The position numbers were made by a program, and so were the translations under genes. The notes beneath the pieces are model-generated. The model was not told where the DNA came from. It searched no databases and saw nothing but the letters and a program-made list of their open reading frames with translations. Source: Pelistega suis (GTDB lineage: Bacteria > Pseudomonadota > Gammaproteobacteria > Burkholderiales > Burkholderiaceae_B). Taken from it: a stretch of 64,000 bases of DNA. The stretch is taken from positions 358,574-422,573 of the forward strand of contig NZ_JABGBN010000002.1 in assembly GCF_013133795.1 (NCBI RefSeq). Reading direction: 5' to 3'. Positions 47,150 through 57,764 of this stretch are shown here, piece by piece (position 1 is the stretch's first letter; each line of letters opens with the position of its first letter).

Positions 47150-49222
47150 TTAGGCGCCTACAATACCTCCGTCATCACGCCAAATAACCACTGTAGCGGC
47201 TCGTGGACGACCGCCACTATTTTCGGTATCCTCATTATCTCCCATCGGCCATTGCGAAAATGCTAATGGTTGATCTTGAGGATTGACCTCTTTTGGTGCA
47301 CGAGGATGCTTACCATATTCACCCGGGTGTTGAATATTTACAAAAACAAATTTTTGGTCGGGCGTAAACGTAATGCCTGTAATCTCACAACCAGAAGGAC
47401 CCACCATAAAACGGCGAATTTCACCTTCTGTTGATCCTGTTTGAGGTACAGCGACTAACATTTGGTTATTTCCCATACCCTCATAAGCACCCGTATTAGA
47501 GAAATTGCCGTCAGTCTGAATCCAAATACGGCCATCTTTATCAAAAGCAAGACCATCCGGGCTATTAAATAAGTTTTTGCTCGTCATATTCGCTGTACCT
47601 GCCATGAGATTACCTTCTGGATGAATAGATGGGTTACCTACAAGCAAGTAAACATCCCAAGTAAAGCTCAATGCCGCTGCATCTGTATCTTGCTCATTCC
47701 AACGTACAATTTGTCCATATGGATTTTTGACTCGAGGATTAGCATCATCCACACCAGGGTGTTTTACACCTCCCATCCCCTTACGCTCTTTATCGCTACC
47801 ACGGTCTGAGTTATTAGTCAGCGTTACATACACTTCTTTGGTTTGCGGATGTACTGCTACCCATTCCGGACGATCCATTGGCGTTGCACCCACTAAATCA
47901 GCGGCTTGACGGGTTTTTACTAAAAGTTCACCTTGTGTCTTAAAGTGTTCTGCTAATTTTTTACCGTCTACTCCAACAGTATCCAACGTCAAGGCAATCC
48001 ATTTCCCCTCACCTTTTAAATCACCCTTGGTTGCCCCATCTAGAAACTGAGCCACATAAAGCGTTCCTTCGTTTAATAAATCACGATTAGCCGCTTGATT
48101 ATTCGCATCGTATTTATTTTTTGAGACAAACTTATAGATATACTCACTACGCTGGTCATCACCCATATAGATGACAACATGACCGTCATTACTCACAGCA
48201 AATGCCGCATTTTCATGCTTAAAATGACCTAAAGCCGTTAATTTTTTAGGTTTCGATTGCGGGTCAAAAGGATCAATTTCAACAATCCAACCATGACGAT
48301 TCCATTCATTGGGTTCTTCTACCACATCAAAGCGTTTATCAAATAACTCCCAACGATAATCTCCGTCAGAGGCTTTTGATGACACGCCATAACGCTGCAT
48401 ATGCATATCCGCCTTGACACCTTCTTTGGTAGTACCGAAATAATCGGTCACGTTTTCTTCACAGGTAAGATACGTATTCCACGGTGTAAAACCATTACCA
48501 CAATTCCCAAACGTACCATACACGACAGTACCTGTGGGATCTGCATGAGTTTTCATTAAGTCTTCACCCGCCGCAGGCCCTACGATAACCATTTCTGTAT
48601 CATGCGCATTAATGCTACGGTTATAACGTGAATCTAATACACTTTGCCACTTCTTGCCATTATCAAGGCGAATATGAACAACACTCACCCCTTGGGCACG
48701 TTGTGATTTTTTCACCCAGTCAGCATTCCACCCTTCTCCAGCCACTTCTACGCCTTTTGGAAAAATATACGCTGGATTAATATATTCATGGTTACGAACT
48801 AATAAACCCTCATCCGCTTTGCCATCAATCGGGAAAAATGTCATACCGTCATGATTATCACCCACTTGCAAGGCTTGTGCTGCAGAGTCTTCTGTTGCAT
48901 CACCTTTCCATTTAGGTGAGTTTGCAAAAAGAGGATCCCCCCAACGAGAAATCACTTGATAACTATATCCCTCAGGAACAATGATTTTATCGCCAGTACT
49001 TGCCTCTACACCTTTAAATGACATGGTGGCTAAGGATTTCGTATCTGTCGTCTGTGCAACCGCTTGAGCAGCACAATTCAACCCAAAAAATGCCATCGTA
49101 CTACCTACTACCCCTGTTTTTAATACAGTTCGGCGAGAAAGTTGAGTCGCAAGTAACTCATTAAATGCTGTTTGCTGACTTGGATTACTTGGGAAATCAT
49201 CATTATCTAAAAACAGTTGCAT
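47150..49222 (-). CDS. PhoX-like alkaline phosphatase (DUF839), Tat-exported
   Basis: A 690-residue exported protein. The N-terminal SRRTVLKTGVVGSTMAFFG is a twin-arginine signal. Family text includes NHEYINPAYIFP, NCGNGFTPWNTYLTCEENVT (Cys in the phosphatase loop), and GEVSGITFTP-like FTPDQKFVFVNIQHPGEYGK. PhoX enzymes are calcium/iron-dependent phosphomonoesterases of the periplasm, working in phosphate supply. This agrees with the nearby ugp genes, but no Pho box was found. Substrate range is not predictable. Confidence 0.88.
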   Translation of the reverse strand: MQLFLDNDDFPSNPSQQTAFNELLATQLSRRTVLKTGVVGSTMAFFGLNCAAQAVAQTTDTKSLATMSFKGVEASTGDKIIVPEGYSYQVISRWGDPLFANSPKWKGDATEDSAAQALQVGDNHDGMTFFPIDGKADEGLLVRNHEYINPAYIFPKGVEVAGEGWNADWVKKSQRAQGVSVVHIRLDNGKKWQSVLDSRYNRSINAHDTEMVIVGPAAGEDLMKTHADPTGTVVYGTFGNCGNGFTPWNTYLTCEENVTDYFGTTKEGVKADMHMQRYGVSSKASDGDYRWELFDKRFDVVEEPNEWNRHGWIVEIDPFDPQSKPKKLTALGHFKHENAAFAVSNDGHVVIYMGDDQRSEYIYKFVSKNKYDANNQAANRDLLNEGTLYVAQFLDGATKGDLKGEGKWIALTLDTVGVDGKKLAEHFKTQGELLVKTRQAADLVGATPMDRPEWVAVHPQTKEVYVTLTNNSDRGSDKERKGMGGVKHPGVDDANPRVKNPYGQIVRWNEQDTDAAALSFTWDVYLLVGNPSIHPEGNLMAGTANMTSKNLFNSPDGLAFDKDGRIWIQTDGNFSNTGAYEGMGNNQMLVAVPQTGSTEGEIRRFMVGPSGCEITGITFTPDQKFVFVNIQHPGEYGKHPRAPKEVNPQDQPLAFSQWPMGDNEDTENSGGRPRAATVVIWRDDGGIVGA

Positions 49223-49471
49223 CGTATTTATCCTTGAGTAAATAAGGGGTTAGTATTGATGGCAGGATTATAGAAAACAGATATGACAACTTTATTGCAC
49301 TTTGCTGATAAAAGCTGGAAACACCATGAAGAAAAATCTACCTTTTTATCAATTTTTAGACGAAGATAATCATTAATTAGCATTTAATCCATGCAAATTA
49401 AATTATTTGACCTAAACCATTAACTCTTTTATACTGAAAAGAATTCCATCACTTATTTAAGGAGAAGTATG

Positions 49472-49606
49472 ATGTCAAAGAAAACAATGAGTGCTGTATT
49501 AGCGGCTTTATTTATGTTAGGTCTAGCAGGTTGTCAAACTACTCAAGGACTTGGTAAAGACATCCAAAATGCTGGTCAAAAAATGGAAAAAGCTATTGAA
49601 GGCTAA
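49472..49606 (+). CDS. Entericidin-like small lipoprotein
   Basis: A 44-residue lipoprotein precursor: MSKKTMSAVLAALFMLGLAG followed by the acylated Cys of the LAGC lipobox, then QTTQGLGKDIQNAGQKMEKA, the typical amphipathic entericidin tail (EcnA/EcnB). GGAGAA precedes ATG 49472 by seven bases; ATG 49469 is an alternative. In E. coli the two entericidins act as an antidote/toxin pair on the membrane; only one copy is present here, and a toxic role is not shown. Followed by a strong terminator. Confidence 0.88.
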   Translation: MSKKTMSAVLAALFMLGLAGCQTTQGLGKDIQNAGQKMEKAIEG

Positions 49607-49638
49607 TTCATCCTATTTTTCCAAAATATACCAAAAAC

Positions 49639-49674
49639 AAAACTCGCTACCTTGCACAAGGTAGCGAGTTTTTA
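49639..49674. terminator. Bidirectional intrinsic terminator between entericidin gene and sodB
   Basis: AAACTCGCTACCTT and AAGGTAGCGAGTTT pair over 14 bp around a GCAC loop, followed by T5 on the plus strand and T-rich sequence on the minus strand. Confidence 0.93.
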
Positions 49675-49702
49675 TATTATCTCGGCTGAGAAAATGCGCT
49701 AA

Positions 49703-50281
49703 TTAAGCAAAATTCGCTTCTGCAAATTTCCAGTTAACTAATTTCCAGAAACCACCTAAGTAGTTAGGACGAGAGTTACGGTAGTCGATATAGTAAGCGT
49801 GTTCCCATACATCACAGGTTAATAGCGGTTTGTCTGCAGTTGTTAATGGTGTCGCTGCATTGCTTGTATTAACAATATCTACTGAACCGTCTGCTTTTTT
49901 CACTAACCATGTCCAACCAGAACCAAAGTTACCTGCTGCTGATTTATTGAAGGCTTCAACAAATGCATCAAAACTACCAAATTTTGCTTTAATTGCATCT
50001 GCTAATGCACCTGTTGGCTCACCACCACCGTTTGGTGATAGGCTATTCCAGTAGAAAGTGTGGTTCCAAATTTGTGCCGCATTGTTAAAAATACCACCTG
50101 ATGATTTTTTAACGATGTCCTCTAAAGATGCATTTTCAAACTCTGTACCAACGATAAGATTGTTAAGGTTAGTCACATAAGTTTGGTGATGTTTACCATA
50201 GTGGAACTCTAAAGTCTCTTTAGAGATATGTGGTGCTAATGCATCTAAAGCATAAGGTAATGCTGGTAAAGTATGTGTCAT
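49703..50281 (-). CDS. sodB: Superoxide dismutase, Fe type
   Basis: Cytoplasmic homodimeric enzyme of 192 residues that dismutates superoxide. Metal ligands are present: His27 in [12 protein letters not shown], His in [13 protein letters not shown], and Asp/His in [16 protein letters not shown]. The [11 protein letters not shown] wording, with Gln near residue 69, fits the iron rather than the manganese enzyme. Length matches E. coli SodB (193). Monocistronic. Confidence 0.95.
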   Translation of the reverse strand: MTHTLPALPYALDALAPHISKETLEFHYGKHHQTYVTNLNNLIVGTEFENASLEDIVKKSSGGIFNNAAQIWNHTFYWNSLSPNGGGEPTGALADAIKAKFGSFDAFVEAFNKSAAGNFGSGWTWLVKKADGSVDIVNTSNAATPLTTADKPLLTCDVWEHAYYIDYRNSRPNYLGGFWKLVNWKFAEANFA

Positions 50282-50334
50282 AAGTAAATCCTTTTCTTTA
50301 AAAAGTTAACGCCCTTTTATTCTAACACGAGAAA

Positions 50335-51678
50335 TTAATTTTCTTCAGCTAAAACCACAACTTCAAGCTGACCATTACCCAACTCAATACGTAATTTTTC
50401 ACCCGCTTTCACGGTATTTGCGTGTTTCACCACATGAGCTTGGCTATTGTAAGTAATTGAATATCCTCGTTTTAAAATGGCGCGAGGATTATAGGCTTGC
50501 AATGCTTCTTTTTTGGCCTGTAACTGTGCGTGTTTTTTTTGTAATACCAAAGGCATCATGCGATTTAATCTCGTCGTCAAATGACCAACTTTTTGATAAT
50601 AACCTTCCACCGCTGGAGATGCCGCTTGTAATGCCCTTATCTCTTGTGATAAATCAGAGGCTTTTTCTCTAAGCATTTGTTGTATCGCTTGGTGTAACGT
50701 CTTTTGCAAATAGTGATATTTTTGCTGTAACTGTGCTAATCGTTGCTGCGGTGAAACCAACCGCATACTCACCCTATCAACACGAATAGAGAAATTCTGC
50801 ATACGATGCGCAAAGCCACGCGACAATCGCTGTCGATACCCCTCTAAAAGACTTAACCAGCTCTCTGTCGTTACGGATACCAACTCCGCTGCCGCCGTTG
50901 GGGTAGGTGCACGCATATCAGCGACAAAATCTGCAATCGTAAAATCTGTTTCATGCCCTACACCACTTACCACCGGCATGGGCATATCGGCAATCAAGCG
51001 AGCCAGACTTTCATCATTAAACGCCCATAAATCTTCAATACTTCCCCCTCCTCGCACAAGCAGTAATACATCCACCTCTTGTCGTTGCTTTGCTTGCATT
51101 AAAGCATGACTTAATGCATAAGGAGCTTCCTTGCCTTGTACTAAACTAGGATAAATAATAATATTGATATAAGGAGCGCGTCGGCGTATGGCTGTGAGTA
51201 CATCCTGCAGCGCTGCTGCACCTAATGAAGTCACAATACCAACCGTTTTAATAAAACTAGGTAAAGACTTCTTACGATGGCTATCACATAAGCCCTCTTG
51301 CATTAATTTATTTTTAATACGCAAAAATTCTTCATGTAGATTACCCTTACCCGCTTGACGCATTTGCTCAATAATAAACTGGTAAGTACCACGTGGTTCA
51401 TACAATCCCACCTGCCCTAAAGCTTCAATCTCTAAACCATTTTGCGGACGAAAACCCACCGAGGCTGCCCGACCTCGAAACATCACACTTGAGACCATAG
51501 CGCTATCATCTTTAAGGGAAAAATACCAATGCCCTGACGCCGCTATAGTTAAATTAGAAATTTCTCCTTTTACCCATAACATCGGTACTTGCTGCCCCAA
51601 TACTTGAGCCACATACCGATTTAAGTCCGCTACGCTAATGACTTCTTCTTGTTTTGTTGAGAAGGAGTCTATATCCAT
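50335..51678 (-). CDS. xseA: Exodeoxyribonuclease VII large subunit
   Basis: Large subunit of the single-strand DNA exonuclease VII, used in repair. About 447 residues from ATG 51678. The OB-fold start VSVADLNRYVAQVL, then WVKGEISNLTIAASGHWYFS, and the catalytic-domain text LLLVRGGGSIEDLWAFNDES and SGVGHETDFTIADFVADMRA are diagnostic. A long helical region follows. An in-frame ATG at 51714 would add 12 residues; neither start has a strong ribosome site. It points away from the DnaA-box cluster. The small subunit gene xseB is not in the window. Confidence 0.93.
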   Translation of the reverse strand: MDIDSFSTKQEEVISVADLNRYVAQVLGQQVPMLWVKGEISNLTIAASGHWYFSLKDDSAMVSSVMFRGRAASVGFRPQNGLEIEALGQVGLYEPRGTYQFIIEQMRQAGKGNLHEEFLRIKNKLMQEGLCDSHRKKSLPSFIKTVGIVTSLGAAALQDVLTAIRRRAPYINIIIYPSLVQGKEAPYALSHALMQAKQRQEVDVLLLVRGGGSIEDLWAFNDESLARLIADMPMPVVSGVGHETDFTIADFVADMRAPTPTAAAELVSVTTESWLSLLEGYRQRLSRGFAHRMQNFSIRVDRVSMRLVSPQQRLAQLQQKYHYLQKTLHQAIQQMLREKASDLSQEIRALQAASPAVEGYYQKVGHLTTRLNRMMPLVLQKKHAQLQAKKEALQAYNPRAILKRGYSITYNSQAHVVKHANTVKAGEKLRIELGNGQLEVVVLAEEN

Positions 51679-51714
51679 ATACTCCGCTCTAGCATAATTT
51701 TTTTGAAATTGCAT

Positions 51715-52117
51715 CTTTTTTCTTTAAAAAAACATTAAATTTTTCCACAGCGAGAAAAAATCAATCACCTAGCGTTTTTTTCTAGCAATTAGCGTTAAAA
51801 CATAAACTTTTTCTTCAAAATAAATTCATAACTATATGATTTTAAAAAATTAAATTTATTTCAAAAAAATTGCACAAGATTTAAGCAACACTAAGCGCCT
51901 ATTAGTAAATACTAGATTAAAGCAAGTTTTACACAACATTATCCACAAAAAATGGGGATAACTTTATCCACCTAGTTATCCAAAAAAAACTGTGGATAAC
52001 ATATTCAAATAAGCACATTATTCCAGTTATTATTCCCTTAGTGTACCCAATTTTTGAAGTGGTTTGCTATACTAACGCTACTCTTTATATTTATAAATAG
52101 CTTCTACTCGACTCTCC
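51715..52117. other. AT-rich gap with DnaA-box cluster (oriC-like or DnaA-titration site)
   Basis: A 403-bp gap between divergent xseA and lpxK. Bases 51715-51930 are extremely AT-rich, like a DNA-unwinding element. Next come five 9-mers matching the DnaA box TTATCCACA: exact at 51939-51947 (plus) and 51991-51999 (minus); one mismatch at 51953-51961 (minus), 51964-51972 (plus) and 51976-51984 (plus). A sixth near-match, TTTTCCACA, is at 51741-51749. Box density and the flanking AT-rich stretch match the architecture of a bacterial origin. dnaA is not adjacent, so this is a candidate only. Confidence 0.65.
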
Positions 52118-53215
52118 ATGTTTTCTGCTATCGCTACCACTGCCAGTCAAACCATCCAAAAACTTTGGCTATCCAAGGGGTGGTTCAGTAGTACATTATT
52201 GCCTTTGAGCAAATTAGCCGAATACATCGCAAAGAAAAAACGGCTCGCCTATCTGTCTGGACAAAAAAAATCCTATAAAGCGCCTGTCCCTGTCATTGTT
52301 ATCGGCAATATTTTTATTGGTGGCACAGGTAAAACACCACTTACCTTGGCTTTAGTTGAAGCATTAAAGGAAAAAGGACATCGTCCCGGTATCATTAGCC
52401 GAGGTTACGGTGCTACACTTAAGGATGATGCGCGATTTGCTGATTTGTCTACGACTCCACATACCCTCCCCAAACAAGCTAACTTATCAACCTTGAGTAC
52501 CTTTATCGGTGATGAGCCAAGTTTATTAGCACAAGTCGCCCCTATTGCGGTGCACCCACAGCGTCAAAAAGCCATTGAATGTTTACTGGCCAATCGCCCT
52601 AATATCACCGTTATTCTCAGTGATGATGGTTTACAACATTATGCGATGGCACGTGATATTGAAATTATCGTTCAAGATAGTCGTGGTATCGGTAATGGGC
52701 TTATGCTACCAGCAGGCCCTCTACGCGAACCCGCTTCTCGACTTACCTCAGTAGACTTTATCGTTACCAATGACACGACACTTTTTGAGCAAGCACAGAC
52801 TTCTATGCTACCTGTTACTGGTCAGCCACGTGAAGTGTATATGCATCTTGCCTTAGTGGAATTTGAGCATTTACAAACTGGTCAAAAACTCTCGCTAGAC
52901 ACATTTAAGGCTAAATTCGCTCATCTTCCCATGAGTGCCATTGCTGGTATTGGCCATCCACAACGTTTTTTTCAAAGTCTACGCCGCATTGGTTTATCTC
53001 TTATCCAGACACAATCATTTGCCGATCACTACGCTTTTAGTCCTGAGGATTTTCGTAACTATACACAAGGGCTACTCTTAATGACGAGTAAGGATGCGGC
53101 AAAATGTCAAGGCTTTGCACAGTCAAACTGGTGGGTAGCTCATGTTAAGGCGCAGTTCAAACCTACGCATTTTTTTGAGGATATCTATCAACAATTGCCG
53201 CCATTGACGCATTGA
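52118..53215 (+). CDS. lpxK: Tetraacyldisaccharide 4'-kinase
   Basis: Inner-membrane-associated kinase that adds the 4'-phosphate to make lipid IVA in lipid A synthesis. The 365-residue protein has a hydrophobic/amphipathic N-terminus and the unusual Walker A GGTGKTP at residues 68-74 in [39 protein letters not shown] is another LpxK signature. The order lpxK, Trm112-like gene, kdsB is as in E. coli (lpxK-ycaR-kdsB), supporting shared envelope function. Confidence 0.95.
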   Translation: MFSAIATTASQTIQKLWLSKGWFSSTLLPLSKLAEYIAKKKRLAYLSGQKKSYKAPVPVIVIGNIFIGGTGKTPLTLALVEALKEKGHRPGIISRGYGATLKDDARFADLSTTPHTLPKQANLSTLSTFIGDEPSLLAQVAPIAVHPQRQKAIECLLANRPNITVILSDDGLQHYAMARDIEIIVQDSRGIGNGLMLPAGPLREPASRLTSVDFIVTNDTTLFEQAQTSMLPVTGQPREVYMHLALVEFEHLQTGQKLSLDTFKAKFAHLPMSAIAGIGHPQRFFQSLRRIGLSLIQTQSFADHYAFSPEDFRNYTQGLLLMTSKDAAKCQGFAQSNWWVAHVKAQFKPTHFFEDIYQQLPPLTH

Positions 53216-53264
53216 TTCGCTTATACTTGTGGTAACTTTATCTTTCTTATTAATCTTGATGATG

Positions 53265-53441
53265 ATGAATCCAGAACACTTTAAAAAACTCCTTTGCCCT
53301 GTCGCTAAAAAGCCTATGCGTTACGATGCAGAAAAACAAGAGCTTATTTCTGATGAGGCACAACTCGCTTATCCTATTAAAGATGGCATTCCTATTCTTT
53401 TAAAAGAGCAAGCACGTTCGCTCAAATCCTCTGCTGACTAA
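53265..53441 (+). CDS. Trm112 family protein (YcaR-like)
   Basis: A 58-residue protein: [20 protein letters not shown], then [17 protein letters not shown], matches YcaR/Trm112. Of the zinc-ribbon cysteines common in the family only one (CPVAKK) is present, as the second Cys is replaced. ATGs at 53259, 53262 and 53265 are in frame; the exact start is unsure. It lies between lpxK and kdsB, as in enterobacteria. Role unknown in bacteria. Confidence 0.88.
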   Translation: MNPEHFKKLLCPVAKKPMRYDAEKQELISDEAQLAYPIKDGIPILLKEQARSLKSSAD

Positions 53442-53451
53442 GTCTTCCATC

Positions 53452-54234
53452 ATGTCTACGCCTTTTATTGCTATTGTTCCAGCACGTGCCGCCTCAACAC
53501 GGCTACCGGGAAAAATGTTACTTGATGTCGCGGGTTTACCGCTTGTTGTTCGTACGGCTCAACAAGCTAAAAAATCATCGGCAGCACAAATTATCGTCGC
53601 CACCGACGATACACACATCCAAAACGTTGTAGCAGAACATGGTTTTGAGACGTTATTGACATCACCCAACCATCCGTCTGGTACTGATCGTCTGTCTGAA
53701 GTGGTTACGCAACTTAATTTATCGGATGATACCGTTGTAGTAAATGTGCAAGGTGATGAACCTCTTATCGACCCTCAACTAATCAATCAAGTGGCTCAAG
53801 CGCTCATCCAACATCCAGAGGCATCTATTGCGACATGTGCCTACCCTATCAGTGAGGTAGATAAGTTTTTTAACCCGAATATCGTTAAAGTGGTTTGCGA
53901 TCAACGCAGTTTTGCTCTGTATTTTTCGCGTGCCCCTATTCCTTGGGCAAGAGATGATTTTGCTAGGGATAAATCCCAATTACCAAAACCTGATTTTGCA
54001 TTGCATCATATTGGTTTGTATGCGTATCGTGTCAGTTTTTTAAAACAATTCCCCCAATTAAGTACAGGAATACACGAAAAACTCGAATCGCTAGAGCAAT
54101 TACGTGCACTAGAGCATGGTCATCGCATCTTTGTATTAAAAACAGCTCAAGCACCATTACCCGGTGTAGATACGGCTGAAGACTTACAAAATATGCGCGA
54201 CTATTTTGCAAAGCACCATCTATACGCAAAGTAA
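53452..54234 (+). CDS. kdsB: 3-Deoxy-manno-octulosonate cytidylyltransferase
   Basis: Activates KDO with CTP to CMP-KDO for the lipopolysaccharide inner core. The 260-residue protein opens with FIAIVPARAASTRLPGKMLL, the nucleotide-binding signature, followed by VVNVQGDEPLIDPQLINQVA and FSRAPIPWARD. The C-terminal LESLEQLRALEHGHRI is also diagnostic. It follows the Trm112-like gene by 10 bases in an apparent lpxK operon. Confidence 0.96.
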   Translation: MSTPFIAIVPARAASTRLPGKMLLDVAGLPLVVRTAQQAKKSSAAQIIVATDDTHIQNVVAEHGFETLLTSPNHPSGTDRLSEVVTQLNLSDDTVVVNVQGDEPLIDPQLINQVAQALIQHPEASIATCAYPISEVDKFFNPNIVKVVCDQRSFALYFSRAPIPWARDDFARDKSQLPKPDFALHHIGLYAYRVSFLKQFPQLSTGIHEKLESLEQLRALEHGHRIFVLKTAQAPLPGVDTAEDLQNMRDYFAKHHLYAK

Positions 54235-54286
54235 ACGTACATAATTTAACATTTTTTAACATAAAACTTTTATAATCATATTTTAA

Positions 54287-54967
<681 letters not shown>

Positions 54968-54987
54968 AATTTATTAGGAGACATGTG

Positions 54988-55746
54988 ATGGAAATTCAAA
55001 ATAAAGTCTTTATCGTAACAGGTGGTGCTTCTGGTTTAGGTGCAGGTACTGTCAAAATGCTGGTTGATAACGGTGCCAAAGTCGTTATCGCTGACGTACA
55101 AGACGAAGCAGGTACAGCTTATGCCAAAGAACTCGGTCAGACATTCGTCCATTGTGATGTATCTTCTGAAGCAGATGCCAAGGCTGTCGTTGCTAAAGCG
55201 GTTGAACTAGGTTCACTTTTTGGTCTAATTAACTGCGCTGGTATTGCACCTGCACATAAGACAACCAGCAAAAACGGAGCTCATCCACTCGATTTATTCC
55301 AAAAAGTCATCAATATTAATCTTGTGGGTAGCTTTAATATGATTCGTGTTGCGGCTGAAGCCATGGAGAAAAATGCACCGGAGTCTACGGGTGAGCGTGG
55401 CGTTATTATCAATACCGCCTCAGTCGCTGCATACGAAGGTCAAGTGGGTCAGGCGGCGTACTCAGCCTCTAAAGGTGGGGTCGTTGGTATGACATTACCT
55501 ATCGCTCGCGACTTAGCACGCTCTGGCATCCGCTGCAATACTATTGCTCCAGGGATTTTCGGTACACCGATGATGTTTGGTATGCCACAAGAAGTCCAAG
55601 ACTCTCTTGCTGCCAATATCCCATTCCCATCACGTCTAGGTCGTCCAGAGGATTATGCTAAATTAGTTCATAGTATTATCACTAATGATATGATTAATGG
55701 TGAGACAATTCGTATTGACGGTGCGATTCGTCTACAACCACGTTAA
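54988..55746 (+). CDS. SDR family dehydrogenase (3-hydroxyacyl-CoA dehydrogenase type-2-like)
   Basis: A 252-residue short-chain dehydrogenase. The NAD-binding TGGASGLG is at residues 11-18, the catalytic Ser is in NTASVAAYEGQVG, and YSASK has Tyr158 and Lys162. The wording LINCAGIAPAHKTTSKNGAH and FGTPMMFGMPQEVQDSLA matches the HSD17B10/3-hydroxy-2-methylbutyryl-CoA dehydrogenase branch, which acts in isoleucine and fatty acid breakdown. The substrate is inferred. ATG 54988 is preferred to GTG 54985 because AGGAG lies seven bases upstream. It may be cotranscribed with adk. Confidence 0.87.
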   Translation: MEIQNKVFIVTGGASGLGAGTVKMLVDNGAKVVIADVQDEAGTAYAKELGQTFVHCDVSSEADAKAVVAKAVELGSLFGLINCAGIAPAHKTTSKNGAHPLDLFQKVININLVGSFNMIRVAAEAMEKNAPESTGERGVIINTASVAAYEGQVGQAAYSASKGGVVGMTLPIARDLARSGIRCNTIAPGIFGTPMMFGMPQEVQDSLAANIPFPSRLGRPEDYAKLVHSIITNDMINGETIRIDGAIRLQPR

Positions 55747-55834
55747 TGGTCTACTTTATTTGAGTATTGTATTGTCTCACGCTAATTGATTTTGACGTTA
55801 TTTCATTAGTCAATTAAGTCGATACTTATCCTCC

Positions 55835-55861
55835 AAACCAGTGCTTTAGCACTGGTTTTTT
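55835..55861 (+). terminator. Intrinsic terminator after the SDR gene
   Basis: AAACCAGTGCT and AGCACTGGTTT form an 11-bp stem around a TT spacer, running into a T6 tract. Confidence 0.9.
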
Positions 55862-55982
55862 ATCATAGCGACAAGATAAATTCTCTTTGTTATGGCTACC
55901 TCTTTATTACTTAAAATTCTTTCATATAGAGATTTCTTGCAATCTGTTAAAATAGACTTCTTTCTATTTTCATGCGCTTGAT

Positions 55983-57596
55983 ATGAGTTTACTTCGCTCT
56001 GCCGCCACCATTAGTGGTCTTACCCTATTATCTCGCATTACCGGTCTTATCCGTGACATTCTGATTGCCCGGACTTTTGGCGCCAGTCCTTTGACAGATG
56101 CGTTCTGGGTGGCTTTCCGTATCCCTAATTTACTTCGTCGTCTTTTTGCCGAAGGGGCTTTCTCTCAAGCCTTTGTCCCTATCCTCGGAGAGCAAAAAGC
56201 CAATCAAGCGCCTGAAAAAGTCAAAACTCTACTAGATCATGTCGCTTTGGTGTTATTTATTAGCTTATTGGTCGTCACCATTATCGGCATTATTGGTGCC
56301 CCTATCGTTGTCTGGGCGATGGCAACAGGTATGCGTCAAGGTGAAGGAAGCGGTTTTGCTGAGGCTGTCTGGATGACGAGGATGATGTTCCCCTACATCC
56401 TTTGTATGTCACTCGTCGCCTTTGCCTCTGGCGTGCTCAATACTTGGAAAAAATTTGCTATTCCGGCTTTTACTCCTGTTCTTCTTAACTTGGCAATGAT
56501 TTTTGCCTGTTTCTTTCTCATCGGGACTTTCACACAACCCATTTATGCCTTAGCAGCAGGTGTGATGCTGGGGGGCATTGCACAACTGACTGTACAATGG
56601 ATAGCATTAGCCAAAATCGGCTTATTACCTAGCTTTCGCCACAAAATCCGTGACGCTTGGCACAATCCTGATGTACGCCGTATTATCAAACTAATGGGGC
56701 CTGCAATTCTTGGGGTTTCTGTTGCTCAAATTTCCATTCTGATTAATACCAATATCGCCACATGGCTACCCGCAGGCAGCGTAACATGGCTATCCTTTGC
56801 CGATCGTTTAATGGAGTTTCCTACGGCATTATTAGGTATTGCTATTGGGACAGTATTATTGCCAAGTCTTTCGGCCGCTAACGCTAAAGAAGATGTTCAG
56901 ACCTATAGTCGCTTGTTAGACTGGGGACTACGTTTAGTCTTTCTCTTAGGCCTTCCTTGTGTACTCGGTCTTGCCCTACTAAGTGAAGGCCTAGTCGCCA
57001 GCTTATTCAACTACGGCGCATTTACCCACAAAGACGTACTTATGACTCAAACAGCCGTAGTTGCCTATGCAGTCGGTTTGATTGGTATTTTATCGGTTAA
57101 GATTCTAGCGCCCGGTTTTTATGCCAAACAAGATATTAAAACACCGGTTAAGATTGCTATTTTTGTCCTTATCAGCACACAAATTTTAAATCTTATCTTT
57201 GTTCCTTATTTCCACCATGCGGGTTTAGCCTTATCCGTAGGTCTAGGTGCCACAATCAATGCCTCTTTTTTATATATTGGTCTACGTCGCCGTCAAGCCT
57301 ATATTCCACATTCTCGCTGGCTGCCTTTCTTTGCTCGTATTCTACCCGCATTAATCGTCTTAGGAGCATGGCTATATGGCGCTCAACATTTTATTGATTG
57401 GCAAATGCAAGACCCGAATAGTCTAAATCAATCGCTCAGCCTATTTCTAAGTCAATGGTTAGGTAATGGTCATTGGGTTGCAAGTAGCAGCCGAATTATG
57501 GCTTTACTGATTGTTTTGGTAATAAGTGCCATCATTTATTTTGCGACACTTTTCATGATGGGTTTTCGTCTTAAAGACTTTGCTAGACAGCGATAA
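55983..57596 (+). CDS. murJ: Lipid II flippase MurJ (MviN)
   Basis: Inner-membrane protein of 537 residues with about fourteen hydrophobic helices that flips lipid II for peptidoglycan synthesis. SAATISGLTLLSRITGLIRD and TDAFWVAFRIPNLLRRLFAE near the N-terminus, then EGAFSQAFVPIL, are MurJ signatures. The ISILINTNIATWLPAGSVTW and ADRLMEFPTALLGIAIGTVL stretches are equally typical. It is longer than E. coli MurJ (511), with the excess in the C-terminal part. Monocistronic between two terminators. Confidence 0.95.
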   Translation: MSLLRSAATISGLTLLSRITGLIRDILIARTFGASPLTDAFWVAFRIPNLLRRLFAEGAFSQAFVPILGEQKANQAPEKVKTLLDHVALVLFISLLVVTIIGIIGAPIVVWAMATGMRQGEGSGFAEAVWMTRMMFPYILCMSLVAFASGVLNTWKKFAIPAFTPVLLNLAMIFACFFLIGTFTQPIYALAAGVMLGGIAQLTVQWIALAKIGLLPSFRHKIRDAWHNPDVRRIIKLMGPAILGVSVAQISILINTNIATWLPAGSVTWLSFADRLMEFPTALLGIAIGTVLLPSLSAANAKEDVQTYSRLLDWGLRLVFLLGLPCVLGLALLSEGLVASLFNYGAFTHKDVLMTQTAVVAYAVGLIGILSVKILAPGFYAKQDIKTPVKIAIFVLISTQILNLIFVPYFHHAGLALSVGLGATINASFLYIGLRRRQAYIPHSRWLPFFARILPALIVLGAWLYGAQHFIDWQMQDPNSLNQSLSLFLSQWLGNGHWVASSSRIMALLIVLVISAIIYFATLFMMGFRLKDFARQR

Positions 57597-57628
57597 TCGC
57601 TCTATCCCCCCCTATTCCTCCTTCAAAG

Positions 57629-57661
57629 CGGGTATTACGAGCAGTAATATCCGTTTTTTTT
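57629..57661 (+). terminator. Intrinsic terminator of murJ
   Basis: CGGGTATTAC and GTAATATCCG form a 10-bp stem with one wobble and a five-base loop, followed by T8. Confidence 0.9.
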
Positions 57662-57764
57662 ATGCGGATACACGTATAAACCCTATTCTATTTTGACGTG
57701 TTTTTATGCTATCCTGCAAAAAATAATTCTGCAATGCAAACAATATTCACCTAAAGGAGACCCC

